Positions 41,455 to 49,764 of a DNA stretch of 56,273 nucleotides are shown one piece after another. The DNA comes from Clostridiales bacterium (lineage in GTDB: Bacteria; Bacillota; Clostridia; Lachnospirales; Anaerotignaceae), in NCBI GenBank assembly GCA_019423725.1, contig JAHZAW010000034.1, forward strand, positions 1-56,273, written 5' to 3'. How positions within the stretch are numbered: the stretch's first letter is position 1; each line of letters opens with the position of its first letter. The translations under genes were made by a program, and so were the position numbers. Under the pieces are notes generated by a model that saw only the letters and a program-made list of their open reading frames with translations, did no database searches and was not told the origin of the DNA.

Positions 41455-44052
41455 ATGAACTGGCACAGCAAAACAGCCGAGGAAACGGGACTTATGCTGA
41501 ATACAGATATGGCATACGGTCTCAGTGATAACGAGGCTGAAAAAAGACTTGAGGAGTACGGAAAAAATACCATAGAAAGCAGTAAAAAGAGAAAAGGACC
41601 CATAGCCAGGTTCTTTGCGCAGCTGAATGACATAATGATAATAATACTGCTTGCGGCATCGGCGGCCTCCTTTGGGGTATCGCTTATGAATGGGGAGGCG
41701 GACTTTACCGATTCCATAATTATAATCGCCATAGTCATACTTAATGCTGTTATGGGTGTGGTCCAGGAGAGCAGGGCGGAAAAGGCGGTGGAGGAGCTTA
41801 AAAAGATGTCAGCGCCAAAGGCCAGGGTGCTGAGGGGAGGAAAGATAAAGGAGATAGACTCAGAATATATAGTGCCCGGGGACATATTGGTCCTGGAGGC
41901 AGGGGATATGGTAGGGGCTGATGCCAGGATAGTGGAGTGCAGCGCCCTTATGGCCGATGAGTCAGCCCTTACGGGCGAGTCCCACCCGGTATCTAAAAAT
42001 ACCGATGCCTGCGGTGAAAATACCCCGGTGGCGGACAGGCATGATATGGTATATTCCTCGACCTATGTCACAGGCGGAAGGGGAAAGGCCGTAGCCGTAT
42101 CCACGGGGATGAATACTGAGGTAGGAAAGATCGCCTCCATGATAGATGATGGGGAAAAGAACGAGACTCCTCTGCAGAAAAGGCTGGATAATACGGGCAA
42201 AATACTGGGAATGACGGCCATAGGCATATGCGCTGTCATATTCGTCATAGGTATCATGAGAAAATACGCTCCCTTTGATATGTTTATGACATCCATAAGC
42301 CTTGCCGTGGCGGCCATACCCGAGGGACTTCCTGCCATCGTTACCATAGTCCTTGCCATAGGCACCCAGACCATGTCAAAGAAAAACACCATCGTAAGGA
42401 CACTGCCCGCGGTGGAGACGCTGGGTTCAGCGGAGGTAATATGTACGGATAAGACAGGCACCCTTACAAAGAACAAGATGAAGGCTGTTAAAATAAGGGG
42501 CCAGGGGGATAAAATGCCCCTTAATGATAAGAAATTCGTCATAAGGCTGGCTGCCCTTTGTACTGACTGCCGTTATGAGGACAGGAGGTATGTGGGAGAG
42601 CCGACGGAGGTGGCAGTGGTAGAGGCTGCCGAGGAAATGGGTGAGAAAAAGGAACGTCTTGAGGCGGTAATGCCAAGGATAGACGAGATACCGTTCTCAT
42701 CGGAGAGAAAAATGATGACAACCGTCCATGATTTTGGAACCAGTGAGAAGTTATGTATAACAAAGGGGGCCCCGGAAAGGGTATTGAAACTCTGTACATA
42801 TATTTCACCGGACAAAAGAATGGATAAACATACCTATGCAGAACTGGAAAAGGCCGATGAGGATATGGCTGCTTCGGGATTAAGGGTGCTGGCTGTGGCA
42901 TACAAGCAGACGGCAAAAAATGACAGGCAGCTGGAAAAGGATCTTGTATTCGCGGGATTTATAGGGATGACAGACCCTCCAAGGGACGAGGCCGCCGGAG
43001 CTGTAGCGGAATGTGCAAAGGCAGGCATAAGGGTAGTTATGATAACGGGAGACCATGCCCTCACGGCAAAGGCCATCGCCTCACAGACGGGCATATATAG
43101 GGATGGAAGCCTCATCGTAACGGGTACGGAACTGGATAATATGGATGATAGGCTGCTGGATTCAAAGCTGGAGGACATATCGGTATTTGCCAGGGTATCG
43201 CCGGAACATAAGCTCAAGATCGTGGAAGCCTTTAAAAGAAAGGGCAAAATAGTTGCAATGACAGGGGACGGAGTAAATGACGCCCCTGCCCTTAAAAAGG
43301 CTGATATCGGCTGTGCCATGGGTGGAAACGGCACCGATGTGGCCAAAGGGGCATCGGATATGATAATAACCGATGATAATTTTGCCACCATAGTCAGCGC
43401 TGTAAGGGAAGGAAGGATAATATACGGCAACATAAGAAAGTCCGTCCATTTCCTCCTTTCCAGCAACATAGGCGAGATAATGACCGTATTTATAGCCATG
43501 CTCTTTGGCTGGGGAGCGCCGCTTCTGCCAATACATCTGCTTTGGGTAAATCTTATAACTGATTCACTGCCGGCCGTTGCCCTAGGCCTTGACCGTCCGG
43601 AGGATGACGTTATGAAAAAGGGGCCGGCATCGGCGGACAGCAGCCTGTTTTCCGACGGCCTAGGACAGAGGATAGCCTTTGAAGGCATAATGATAGGTAC
43701 CCTGGCACTTATGGCCTTTGGTGCGGGCAGGGCACTTTCGCCATCCAGACCACAGGAGACCGCAAGGACCATGGCCTTTGCTGTGCTGAGTCTTTCCCAG
43801 CTGGTCCATGCCTTCAATATGAGGACGGAAGGTTCAGTTTTCAGGATACATATATTCAGCAATGTATTTTTATGTTTTGCCTTTATAATCGGCACCATAA
43901 TGCAGGCGGCGGTAATAAGCGTGCCTGTTCTGGCTGAGATATTTTCTGCTGTGCCCTTGAACGCGGTGCAGTGGGCTGTGGTAGCTGGACTGTCACTGGT
44001 ACCCATACTGTTTGTGGAGTTTGAAAAGGCGGTGCTTAAAACCAAGCAGTAA
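41455..44052 (+). CDS. P-type calcium-transporting ATPase (type IIA-like)
   Basis: An 865-residue cation pump with ten membrane helices. An N-terminal cation-ATPase domain is followed by the actuator TGES (near 175) and TM4 with IPEGLPAIVTIVLAIG (near 285). The phosphorylation site is ICTDKTGTLTKNK (near 328), the hinge is TGDGVNDAPALKKADIG, and TM6 carries WVNLITDSLPAVALG. The PEGLP Glu and the N..TD of TM6 match Ca2+-site residues of SERCA/PMR1. The ATG at 41455 has AAGGAG at good spacing; the GTG two codons before is too close. Export of Ca2+ (or Mn2+) is expected. Confidence 0.93.
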   Translation: MNWHSKTAEETGLMLNTDMAYGLSDNEAEKRLEEYGKNTIESSKKRKGPIARFFAQLNDIMIIILLAASAASFGVSLMNGEADFTDSIIIIAIVILNAVMGVVQESRAEKAVEELKKMSAPKARVLRGGKIKEIDSEYIVPGDILVLEAGDMVGADARIVECSALMADESALTGESHPVSKNTDACGENTPVADRHDMVYSSTYVTGGRGKAVAVSTGMNTEVGKIASMIDDGEKNETPLQKRLDNTGKILGMTAIGICAVIFVIGIMRKYAPFDMFMTSISLAVAAIPEGLPAIVTIVLAIGTQTMSKKNTIVRTLPAVETLGSAEVICTDKTGTLTKNKMKAVKIRGQGDKMPLNDKKFVIRLAALCTDCRYEDRRYVGEPTEVAVVEAAEEMGEKKERLEAVMPRIDEIPFSSERKMMTTVHDFGTSEKLCITKGAPERVLKLCTYISPDKRMDKHTYAELEKADEDMAASGLRVLAVAYKQTAKNDRQLEKDLVFAGFIGMTDPPRDEAAGAVAECAKAGIRVVMITGDHALTAKAIASQTGIYRDGSLIVTGTELDNMDDRLLDSKLEDISVFARVSPEHKLKIVEAFKRKGKIVAMTGDGVNDAPALKKADIGCAMGGNGTDVAKGASDMIITDDNFATIVSAVREGRIIYGNIRKSVHFLLSSNIGEIMTVFIAMLFGWGAPLLPIHLLWVNLITDSLPAVALGLDRPEDDVMKKGPASADSSLFSDGLGQRIAFEGIMIGTLALMAFGAGRALSPSRPQETARTMAFAVLSLSQLVHAFNMRTEGSVFRIHIFSNVFLCFAFIIGTIMQAAVISVPVLAEIFSAVPLNAVQWAVVAGLSLVPILFVEFEKAVLKTKQ

Positions 44053-44132
44053 AAACATAACCATGGATTTTTGTAACCAATGTTTGTCCCCGGAATATTA
44101 TATACAAAAGGACAGGCAAAGACGGTGGATTT

Positions 44133-44486
44133 ATGAAAGAACTAGCACTAAGATACTGCCGGGAAGGCTATGGCTGCGGAGGCTGCATAATAAAGGCGGC
44201 CGATACTAAGTACTCTCTGAACATGAGTGGAGAGATAATAAAGGCCATGTCAGCGGCCTCAGGAGGATTTGGATATGGTGGGCTGTGCGCCGCAGCGGCA
44301 GCCGTTGTGCTTTTGTTTGGATATATGTTTGACGAGGACAGGTCAAAACGGCTGAGGATAGAATTCATGCAGATGTTCAGACAGAGATTTGGCACATTCA
44401 ACTGCTGTTCCATGGGTGAAAACTGTGAATGTATAATCTCCTATGCGGCAGAAATGGCAGACAGCCTCATCAGAAGGGAATTGTGA
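44133..44486 (+). CDS. C_GCAxxG_C_C-family cysteine-rich protein
   Basis: A 117-residue protein rich in conserved cysteines: YGCGGCIIKA at the N-terminus, GGLCAAAAAVV in the middle and FNCCSMGENCECII near the end. It fits the C_GCAxxG_C_C family, which occurs mainly in anaerobes near redox or metal genes and may bind a metal or [Fe-S] centre. GGTGGA precedes the ATG. It follows the Ca2+-type ATPase by 80 bases and may be co-transcribed with it. The function is unknown. A long inverted repeat overlaps its 3' end. Confidence 0.82.
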   Translation: MKELALRYCREGYGCGGCIIKAADTKYSLNMSGEIIKAMSAASGGFGYGGLCAAAAAVVLLFGYMFDEDRSKRLRIEFMQMFRQRFGTFNCCSMGENCECIISYAAEMADSLIRREL

Positions 44487-44500
44487 GACTGTCTGCCATT
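44453..44500. terminator. Long inverted repeat between convergent genes
   Basis: Perfect 12-bp arms AATGGCAGACAG / CTGTCTGCCATT, extended by CTCA / TGAG. The left arm lies in the coding end of the cysteine-rich gene. There is no T run, so it may act as a bidirectional barrier or an RNA-stabilising hairpin rather than a classical terminator. Confidence 0.6.
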
Positions 44501-44508
44501 AAAATGGT

Positions 44509-46128
44509 CTATTTGGATTCATCAGAGGTATTATCTAAAGAAGGGCCATCATCTGAGGAAGGGGCATCTCCGGAGCAATCCTTTTCCAAGGAATTTAGGG
44601 AAACATCCGATGCCTTGAGCACAGCCCCATCCATATCTTCAGCGGAGCTGGATGTGTCTGGAATGACCTGGCCCTTTGATCTGGCAGAAGCCTGGGATGA
44701 TTCCATCCGGGCCTTAAGGGCTGAGTTTTCCTTTAAGAGGGCATCATATCTCATCTTCCATGAGGAGAGGGCCGCTATCTCATCATTTCTTTTGTTGAGA
44801 AGGCTGTTGAGTTCATTTATGCGCTCGCTGAGTTCAGCTATGCGGGGGTCCGATGATGGTTTTTGAGGGGACTTATCCATAAATGACATATTCCAATCGG
44901 ACATGGCCTCGGGATTTCTGGATGAAGGCCTAAAGCCGTTCATGTTTTCCTGGTTTCCCATATTCCCCATATTTCCTGCGCTGCCGCCGTTCATTGCGCT
45001 GGGGCCGTTCGTCCCGCTGGCAGCCATCCCTGGCATACCCGAAATTCCAGACATTCCGGACATTTCAGACATTGAGCTGGAGTTTTGAGAGGTCTGGCTT
45101 ACACCCATCATATTAGGAGACCTGTTAAATGAGGGGCCATGGTTTTGGACATCTCCTCCACGGGGGATGAATGAGGGGAATATATCCTCGGTTACAGGAA
45201 AGGAAAAATCAGATATATCCGTTGGTATCTCATCGGCACAGAAGGACTGGCCGGAAAAATCCGTATATTCCGCCTTAAGGCAGGAATCCCCGGTCCTTAT
45301 GCCGAGATTTTTGGCGGCTGAAAAATTGTGGCCGCTGTCATCGGAAAAGGCCGCGAAACATTTTGTCCGGTCATATATAAGGGCATAAAGTCTGCCATCG
45401 TTTTTCAAGAGTGAACAGCTGCCGGAAAGCTGGCCCTCCCATATTATTCTTGCCTTGGAAGACGAAGCGTTTTTTATGCCCTTGTATATGAGCTGTGACG
45501 AGAAAGGGCCTTTTACGAGATAGAGTATATGGGTCTCGTTTTCTTCCGTGAGTACGGAAACATCTATGCAGGGCATATTTGCGCTCAAAAGGTCGAGACG
45601 TTCCGAGAGTTCTCCGCTTTCAAGGTTTAATGTTCTATATTTTATGTCCTTATCTGATGTACGGTAATATATACGCACGTTTCTGCTGTTTTCGCGCCCA
45701 ATATAAAATGGTGTTTCAGAAAATGGAACGGCTTCATCTATCTTTACAGGAACGCTCCAACGGCTGCCCCTGCCGGAACGTATGTAAAGGCCGCCGTTCA
45801 CACTATAAACAAGATGGATGGAATCCCCAAGGGAAAGAAATGACATTTTTGAAAAGGAGTCCTCGGTCCTGCCGGAAAGGAGCCTTGCTGTCCATTTTTC
45901 GTTTGCGTAAAGACAGAGGGTGGCTCCCTCATCGGAGAGGCAGAGCAGATATACCCGTCCATCACAGTACCAAATAGAAAATACATCCGATACATTATCT
46001 ATCACTCTGAATGAAGGGGAGGGCATATTTTTATATAATATCCTGGCATATATGGAGCCTCCACCATATCTGAACATAAAAAGACGGCCGTCATACGTCC
46101 TTAAAAACTTAATGTTTTGTGTCCGCAT
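44509..46128 (-). CDS. Uncharacterised propeller-like / low-complexity / coiled-coil protein
   Basis: A 539-residue protein I do not recognise. Residues 1-310 are repeating beta-rich units (for example VFSIWYCDGRVYLLCLSD, HILYLVKG, RLYALIYDRTKCFAAFSDD) reminiscent of a sialidase-like beta-propeller. Residues about 339-420 are Met/Gly/Ser/Asn-rich with MSGMSGISGMPGM and GNMGNMGN repeats. Residues about 428-480 predict a coiled coil (RIAELSERINELNSLLNKRN), and an acidic Ser/Asp tail follows. No signal peptide or membrane helix is seen. I take the ATG at 46128, preceded by AGAGGTGA; the longer frame starts six codons earlier without a better site. Confidence 0.75.
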   Translation of the reverse strand: MRTQNIKFLRTYDGRLFMFRYGGGSIYARILYKNMPSPSFRVIDNVSDVFSIWYCDGRVYLLCLSDEGATLCLYANEKWTARLLSGRTEDSFSKMSFLSLGDSIHLVYSVNGGLYIRSGRGSRWSVPVKIDEAVPFSETPFYIGRENSRNVRIYYRTSDKDIKYRTLNLESGELSERLDLLSANMPCIDVSVLTEENETHILYLVKGPFSSQLIYKGIKNASSSKARIIWEGQLSGSCSLLKNDGRLYALIYDRTKCFAAFSDDSGHNFSAAKNLGIRTGDSCLKAEYTDFSGQSFCADEIPTDISDFSFPVTEDIFPSFIPRGGDVQNHGPSFNRSPNMMGVSQTSQNSSSMSEMSGMSGISGMPGMAASGTNGPSAMNGGSAGNMGNMGNQENMNGFRPSSRNPEAMSDWNMSFMDKSPQKPSSDPRIAELSERINELNSLLNKRNDEIAALSSWKMRYDALLKENSALKARMESSQASARSKGQVIPDTSSSAEDMDGAVLKASDVSLNSLEKDCSGDAPSSDDGPSLDNTSDESK

Positions 46129-46220
46129 TTTATCACCTCTTGACATTATATTTTTGTCCCCGGGATAAAATGACGAAACCTGTTGAGTTTTTATGGGATA
46201 ATGGCCGTCCTTTTTACGGC

Positions 46221-48098
46221 TTAGAGCCTTTTGGGTTTATACTTCCATTTCAGGAGCAGAGACGAATTTATTATTACAAATACTGAACCGGCGTTATGCA
46301 CCAGAGCTCCCACAACGGGATCAAGGGTGCCGGCAATGGCCAGTATAACCGCTGCTATATTAAGGAGCATGGAAAATGTGAGATTGAACTTAATAGTCCG
46401 CATCATCCTCTTTGAGAGCATGAACAGATGGGGGAGTTCCTTTATATCATCATTGACCAGGGCGATATCAGCGGCATCCACGGCTATATCACTGCCAACG
46501 CCTCCCATGGCAATGCCAACAAGGGCCTTTTTAAGGGATGGAGCATCATTTACACCGTCTCCTACCATGCATACAGGACTTCCGCTTTTTTGGAATCCAT
46601 CTATCAAAGCCAGCTTATCCTCGGGCAGGCACTCGCTGAATACCTCATCTATGCCTGTAAGAGCTGCCGTCTCCATGGCGGCGCTTTTATGGTCGCCCGT
46701 AAGCAGCACCGGTTCTGCTCCGGCTTCCTTTATATTTTCTATGGTTTCTCTGGCCTCGGGACGTATGGTGTCTGAAAGGGCAATGAATCCGGCGGGCTCT
46801 GAGCCGACAGCCATATATATTATTGTACATCCCTTGGATATACTGCCTTGAGCGGCGGAAATAAGCCCTTCCAAGGGTATATTTTTATCCGAAAGCATTT
46901 CAGCATTTCCAGCTAAAACTTCCTTTCCGTCCATAAGGGCACTTACTCCCCTTCCGGGTATCATTTTAAACCCGTCAGCACTAGGGGCGGTTTTATCATA
47001 CTTTTTCTCAAAATCTTTTACGACAGCCTTTCCAAGGGGGTGTTCTGAATGTTTTTCCACAGAGGCCGCTGTCTCAAAAAGTTTTTCACTGGACAGCCCG
47101 GGCAGTATGCTCACTGCCTCCTGTACCCTGGGAGTTCCCTTTGTCAGTGTTCCGGTCTTATCAAAGGTTATTTTTTTGACAGATGAGAGCCTTTCCAGGG
47201 CGTCGCCTTCCTTAACGAGAAATCCGTGTTTTGTGGCGTTCCCTATGGCCGCCATTATGGCTGTGGGTGTAGCAAGCACAAGAGCACAGGGGCAGAACAC
47301 CACAAGTATGGTGACTGAACGGATTATTTCCCCGGTCGCAAACCATGTTATAAGGGAGGCGCTGAGGGCTGAGACAACTATCCATGTGGCCCACCTGTCG
47401 GCCAGGGTGACTATTTTTGCCTTATCGGCGTCAGCTGACTGCACCAGCCTTATCATCCTTTGGATGGAGCTGTCTTCTCCTACCTTTTCAGCTCTCATAT
47501 CAAAGGAGCCAAACTGATTTACGGTTCCGCTGGATACGGTATCGCCGACGGATTTATCCACTGGCAGGGATTCTCCTGTCATAACTGCCTGATCGATGGA
47601 TGTGGCTCCAGATATTATCTCTCCGTCAACGGGTATGGTCTCACCGGGAAGAACCCTCAAAATATCCCCGGCCTTTACTTCTTCGGCGGGTATTATTTTT
47701 TCAATGCCTTCGTTTATGACCCTGGCGGTCCTGGGAGTAAGGCGGACCAGGTTTTCAATGCCTGCCCTTGCCCTGGCTACGGTCAGATCCTCCAAAAGAG
47801 CTCCCAGCTGCATTATAAAGGCTATCTCTCCAGCAGCAAAGTCTTCGCCAATCAAGACTGAGGCGATAAGGGCTATGGATACAAGAACGTCAGCTTTTAT
47901 ATCGAATCTTGTTACAAGCCCAATGACAGCTTCGGCTATTATGGGCAGTCCGCACAGTATTATGGCGGTCCATGCGGCGTCAAAGGGCAGGGGTACAAGG
48001 TCAAAAATACTTATCATAAGAGAAATGGCCGATATCACAAGAAGTGTTATATCTTTCTTTATGCCGCCGGCCTCCAGCAGCCGTTCCAGTTTTTCCAT
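46221..48098 (-). CDS. P1B-type heavy-metal-transporting ATPase
   Basis: A 625-residue metal pump without any N-terminal HMA/CxxC metal-binding domain. The actuator has TGES (near 180), TM6 has the CPC signature VFCPCALVLATPT (near 278), and the P site DKTGTLTKGTP (near 320) and GDGVNDAPSLKKA follow. The last helix pair reads LVHNAGSVFVIINSS, unlike the usual Cu+-ATPase signature. I take the ATG at 48098, nine bases after AAAGGA; starts further up have no Shine-Dalgarno site. Its promoter carries a CsoR-type operator, so Cu+ is the favoured substrate, but the helix signature leaves Zn2+, Mn2+ or Co2+ open. Confidence 0.92.
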   Translation of the reverse strand: MEKLERLLEAGGIKKDITLLVISAISLMISIFDLVPLPFDAAWTAIILCGLPIIAEAVIGLVTRFDIKADVLVSIALIASVLIGEDFAAGEIAFIMQLGALLEDLTVARARAGIENLVRLTPRTARVINEGIEKIIPAEEVKAGDILRVLPGETIPVDGEIISGATSIDQAVMTGESLPVDKSVGDTVSSGTVNQFGSFDMRAEKVGEDSSIQRMIRLVQSADADKAKIVTLADRWATWIVVSALSASLITWFATGEIIRSVTILVVFCPCALVLATPTAIMAAIGNATKHGFLVKEGDALERLSSVKKITFDKTGTLTKGTPRVQEAVSILPGLSSEKLFETAASVEKHSEHPLGKAVVKDFEKKYDKTAPSADGFKMIPGRGVSALMDGKEVLAGNAEMLSDKNIPLEGLISAAQGSISKGCTIIYMAVGSEPAGFIALSDTIRPEARETIENIKEAGAEPVLLTGDHKSAAMETAALTGIDEVFSECLPEDKLALIDGFQKSGSPVCMVGDGVNDAPSLKKALVGIAMGGVGSDIAVDAADIALVNDDIKELPHLFMLSKRMMRTIKFNLTFSMLLNIAAVILAIAGTLDPVVGALVHNAGSVFVIINSSLLLKWKYKPKRL

Positions 48099-48153
48099 GA
48101 AAGTCATTCCTTTCTTATTATACATATAGGGGTATGGGTATTGCTATAAGGTG

Positions 48154-48182
48154 ATTATACCCCAGGGGGTATACCCTGTCAA
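48154..48182 (-). promoter_or_regulatory. Promoter of the metal ATPase with embedded CsoR-type operator
   Basis: On the minus strand: TTGACA (48182-48177), 17-bp spacer, TATAAT (48159-48154). The spacer and -10 contain the near-perfect palindrome TATACCCCAGGGGGTATA (48156-48173), matching CsoR operators of the TACCC-GGGTA type. Repressor binding would cover the space between the boxes. Confidence 0.88.
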
Positions 48183-48661
48183 TAAAGAGGAAAAATTTTA
48201 TGAAATACAGCCAGAGGGAAAAAGCCAGGAGGCAGACAGCTGGAAAGGGGCAGGGGTATTGAAACGAAAGAGAGAAAAAGAGAGAAAAACAGAAATATAG
48301 AGAAAAAGAGAAAAGAGATGGGAAACCGCCGAAGAAAAACAGAAAAGCCAAGGGGAGCAGAGGAAAAGGTGGAGATGACAAGCCCAGACCAGGAGGGCAG
48401 TTGTATATATACACAAAAAGCGTCTGCAAACGGCAGAAATACTGAAAAATAAAAATACGTCCCTTAATGCGGACTGAAAAGGGGTTTTATCAGGTAATGG
48501 CTGGTATACGGGAGTGAAAAATACAGGAGGAAGTCCATAAATAATAAATAAAAAACAAGAAATAAGAAAGGGACAAAGGCACGGAAAAATGGATGAAATG
48601 GGAACTGAAACACGAATTGAAATGCGAGTTAAAATAGATCAATGGAAAGCCTCGGACAGGC
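48183..48661. other. Purine-rich non-coding region
   Basis: About 480 bases with no supported gene. The plus strand is almost all A and G in places, with repeated GAGAAAAA and AGAAAAACAG units near 48263-48345, so the minus strand is pyrimidine-rich. It separates the csoR terminator from the ATPase promoter. Confidence 0.6.
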
Positions 48662-48691
48662 AAAAAATAAGCCTGGAAAATATCCAGGCTT
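48662..48691 (-). terminator. Terminator of csoR
   Basis: On the minus strand: AAGCCTGGA / TCCAGGCTT followed by ATTTTTT, eight bases past the stop. Confidence 0.9.
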
Positions 48692-48698
48692 TTAAACA

Positions 48699-48974
48699 TT
48701 ATTTCATATTTGAAAATCTTTCAACGGCCTTGGTAAAACTTTCGATGGTCTTATCGGCGTCACCGTGTTCAATGCCATCACGGACGCAGTGGCGTATATG
48801 ACCTTCCAAAACCACTTGGCCGACCTTATGGAGGGCAGACTTAGCGGCATTTATCTGGGAGAGAATATCCTCGCAGGGGATATCCTCATCTACCATCCTG
48901 TCGATAGCCTGCACCTGACCGATTATTTTTTTCAGGCGTCTGTGAAGATTTTCAGAATCCATACACTGTTTCAT
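48699..48974 (-). CDS. csoR: CsoR-family metal-sensing repressor
   Basis: A 91-residue all-helical repressor. The Cu(I) ligand set of CsoR is present as Cys34 (DIPCEDIL), His59 and Cys63 (GHIRHC), spaced as in characterised CsoR. CstR lacks the His, and RcnR/FrmR have different N-terminal ligands. GGAGG precedes the ATG at 48974. Copper binding should release it from the operators at its own promoter and at that of the ATPase. Confidence 0.94.
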   Translation of the reverse strand: MKQCMDSENLHRRLKKIIGQVQAIDRMVDEDIPCEDILSQINAAKSALHKVGQVVLEGHIRHCVRDGIEHGDADKTIESFTKAVERFSNMK

Positions 48975-48987
48975 TACGGCACCTCCA

Positions 48988-49038
48988 ATACCTAAAGGGG
49001 TATACGTTAATTATCCATATATTGATGCCGTCTGTCAA
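48988..49038 (-). promoter_or_regulatory. csoR promoter with CsoR-type operator
   Basis: On the minus strand: TTGACA (49038-49033), 17-bp spacer, GATAAT (49015-49010), then ATACCCC-TTT-AGGTAT (49003-48988) just downstream of the start site. The operator position predicts autoregulation. Confidence 0.82.
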
Positions 49039-49053
49039 TAATATAAGTCATTC

Positions 49054-49620
49054 TCAGTTTTTCTCCCGTGAAGGGCGTCCTGCCTTTATAAATGCCATAT
49101 AATCCAGAAGAAGATCGGCGTATTTTCTGAATTTAGGTATATAATCCTCACTCAAGTCGGTATTTACCCACTCAAGTATAAGGCCTATGAAGGCATTGGA
49201 AAACAGGTCTGCAATGGCCTCGGCGTCATCGGAGGATGCCTGGCCTTCAGGCATATCGTTTCTGATTATCTCAAGGATAATAGGCTTTATGCAGCTTTTT
49301 ATCCTTACTATGAGGTAATCCCTTTTAAGAGAGCGGCAGGTATTGATTATAAAATTTTTGTTATTCAGTATGTACTGGATAATAAGCCCGTATTCATCGG
49401 TACTGTTAGACGGGTCGCGCATTTTCTCAATGATATCTCCGGTCTCATATGAATACAGCCATTGAAGCAGATCGTATGTATCATGGAAATGATAATAAAA
49501 AGTCTGCCTGTTGAGACTGCATCCGTTTACTATGTCTTTAACTGTTATTTTATCAAGTGTCTTTTTTTCAAGCAGTGACTTAAGAGACATAGCAAGAGCT
49601 TTTTTTGTTGTGAGCGACAT
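49054..49620 (-). CDS. TetR/AcrR-family transcriptional regulator
   Basis: A 188-residue TetR-type regulator. The N-terminal helix-turn-helix is ITVKDIVNGCSLNRQTFYYHFHDTYDLLQW, a form seen in the DhaS-like branch with a TetR_C-type C-terminal domain. GGAGG lies before the ATG at 49620. It lies between htpG and csoR on the same strand but is separated from csoR by that gene's own promoter. No dihydroxyacetone kinase genes are present, so the DhaS relation is only by domain type. Confidence 0.9.
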   Translation of the reverse strand: MSLTTKKALAMSLKSLLEKKTLDKITVKDIVNGCSLNRQTFYYHFHDTYDLLQWLYSYETGDIIEKMRDPSNSTDEYGLIIQYILNNKNFIINTCRSLKRDYLIVRIKSCIKPIILEIIRNDMPEGQASSDDAEAIADLFSNAFIGLILEWVNTDLSEDYIPKFRKYADLLLDYMAFIKAGRPSREKN

Positions 49621-49720
49621 AATTGACCGCCTCCTTGTAAGTGCATATTTAATTATAACACAAAACCGGCCTTTTTTTATATTGAAAAAACAGATAACAA
49701 AAAAATATCTTGTTAATGTT

Positions 49721-49747
49721 AAAAGGCACCTTAATCAGGTGCCTTTT
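49721..49747. terminator. Terminator after htpG
   Basis: Perfect 10-bp stem AAAAGGCACC / GGTGCCTTTT, seven-base loop. The A/T ends can act on both strands; it mainly serves htpG on the minus strand. Confidence 0.88.
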
Positions 49748-49764
49748 AGCGGGGTTAAGAGGAG

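Noticed and set aside
42834..44045. 403-codon open frame on the minus strand
   Set aside because: It lies wholly opposite the Ca2+-type ATPase, has no ribosome site, and its composition (Ser/Pro/Ala/Met-rich) is typical of an antisense shadow.
48118..48429. 103-codon open frame upstream of the metal ATPase
   Set aside because: It covers the ATPase promoter and CsoR operator and encodes a Phe/Leu/Ser/Pro low-complexity peptide caused by the pyrimidine-rich strand.
49054..49620. DhaS-type activator of dihydroxyacetone metabolism
   Set aside because: The likeness is to a general TetR subgroup only; no dihydroxyacetone kinase or glycerol genes lie in the window.
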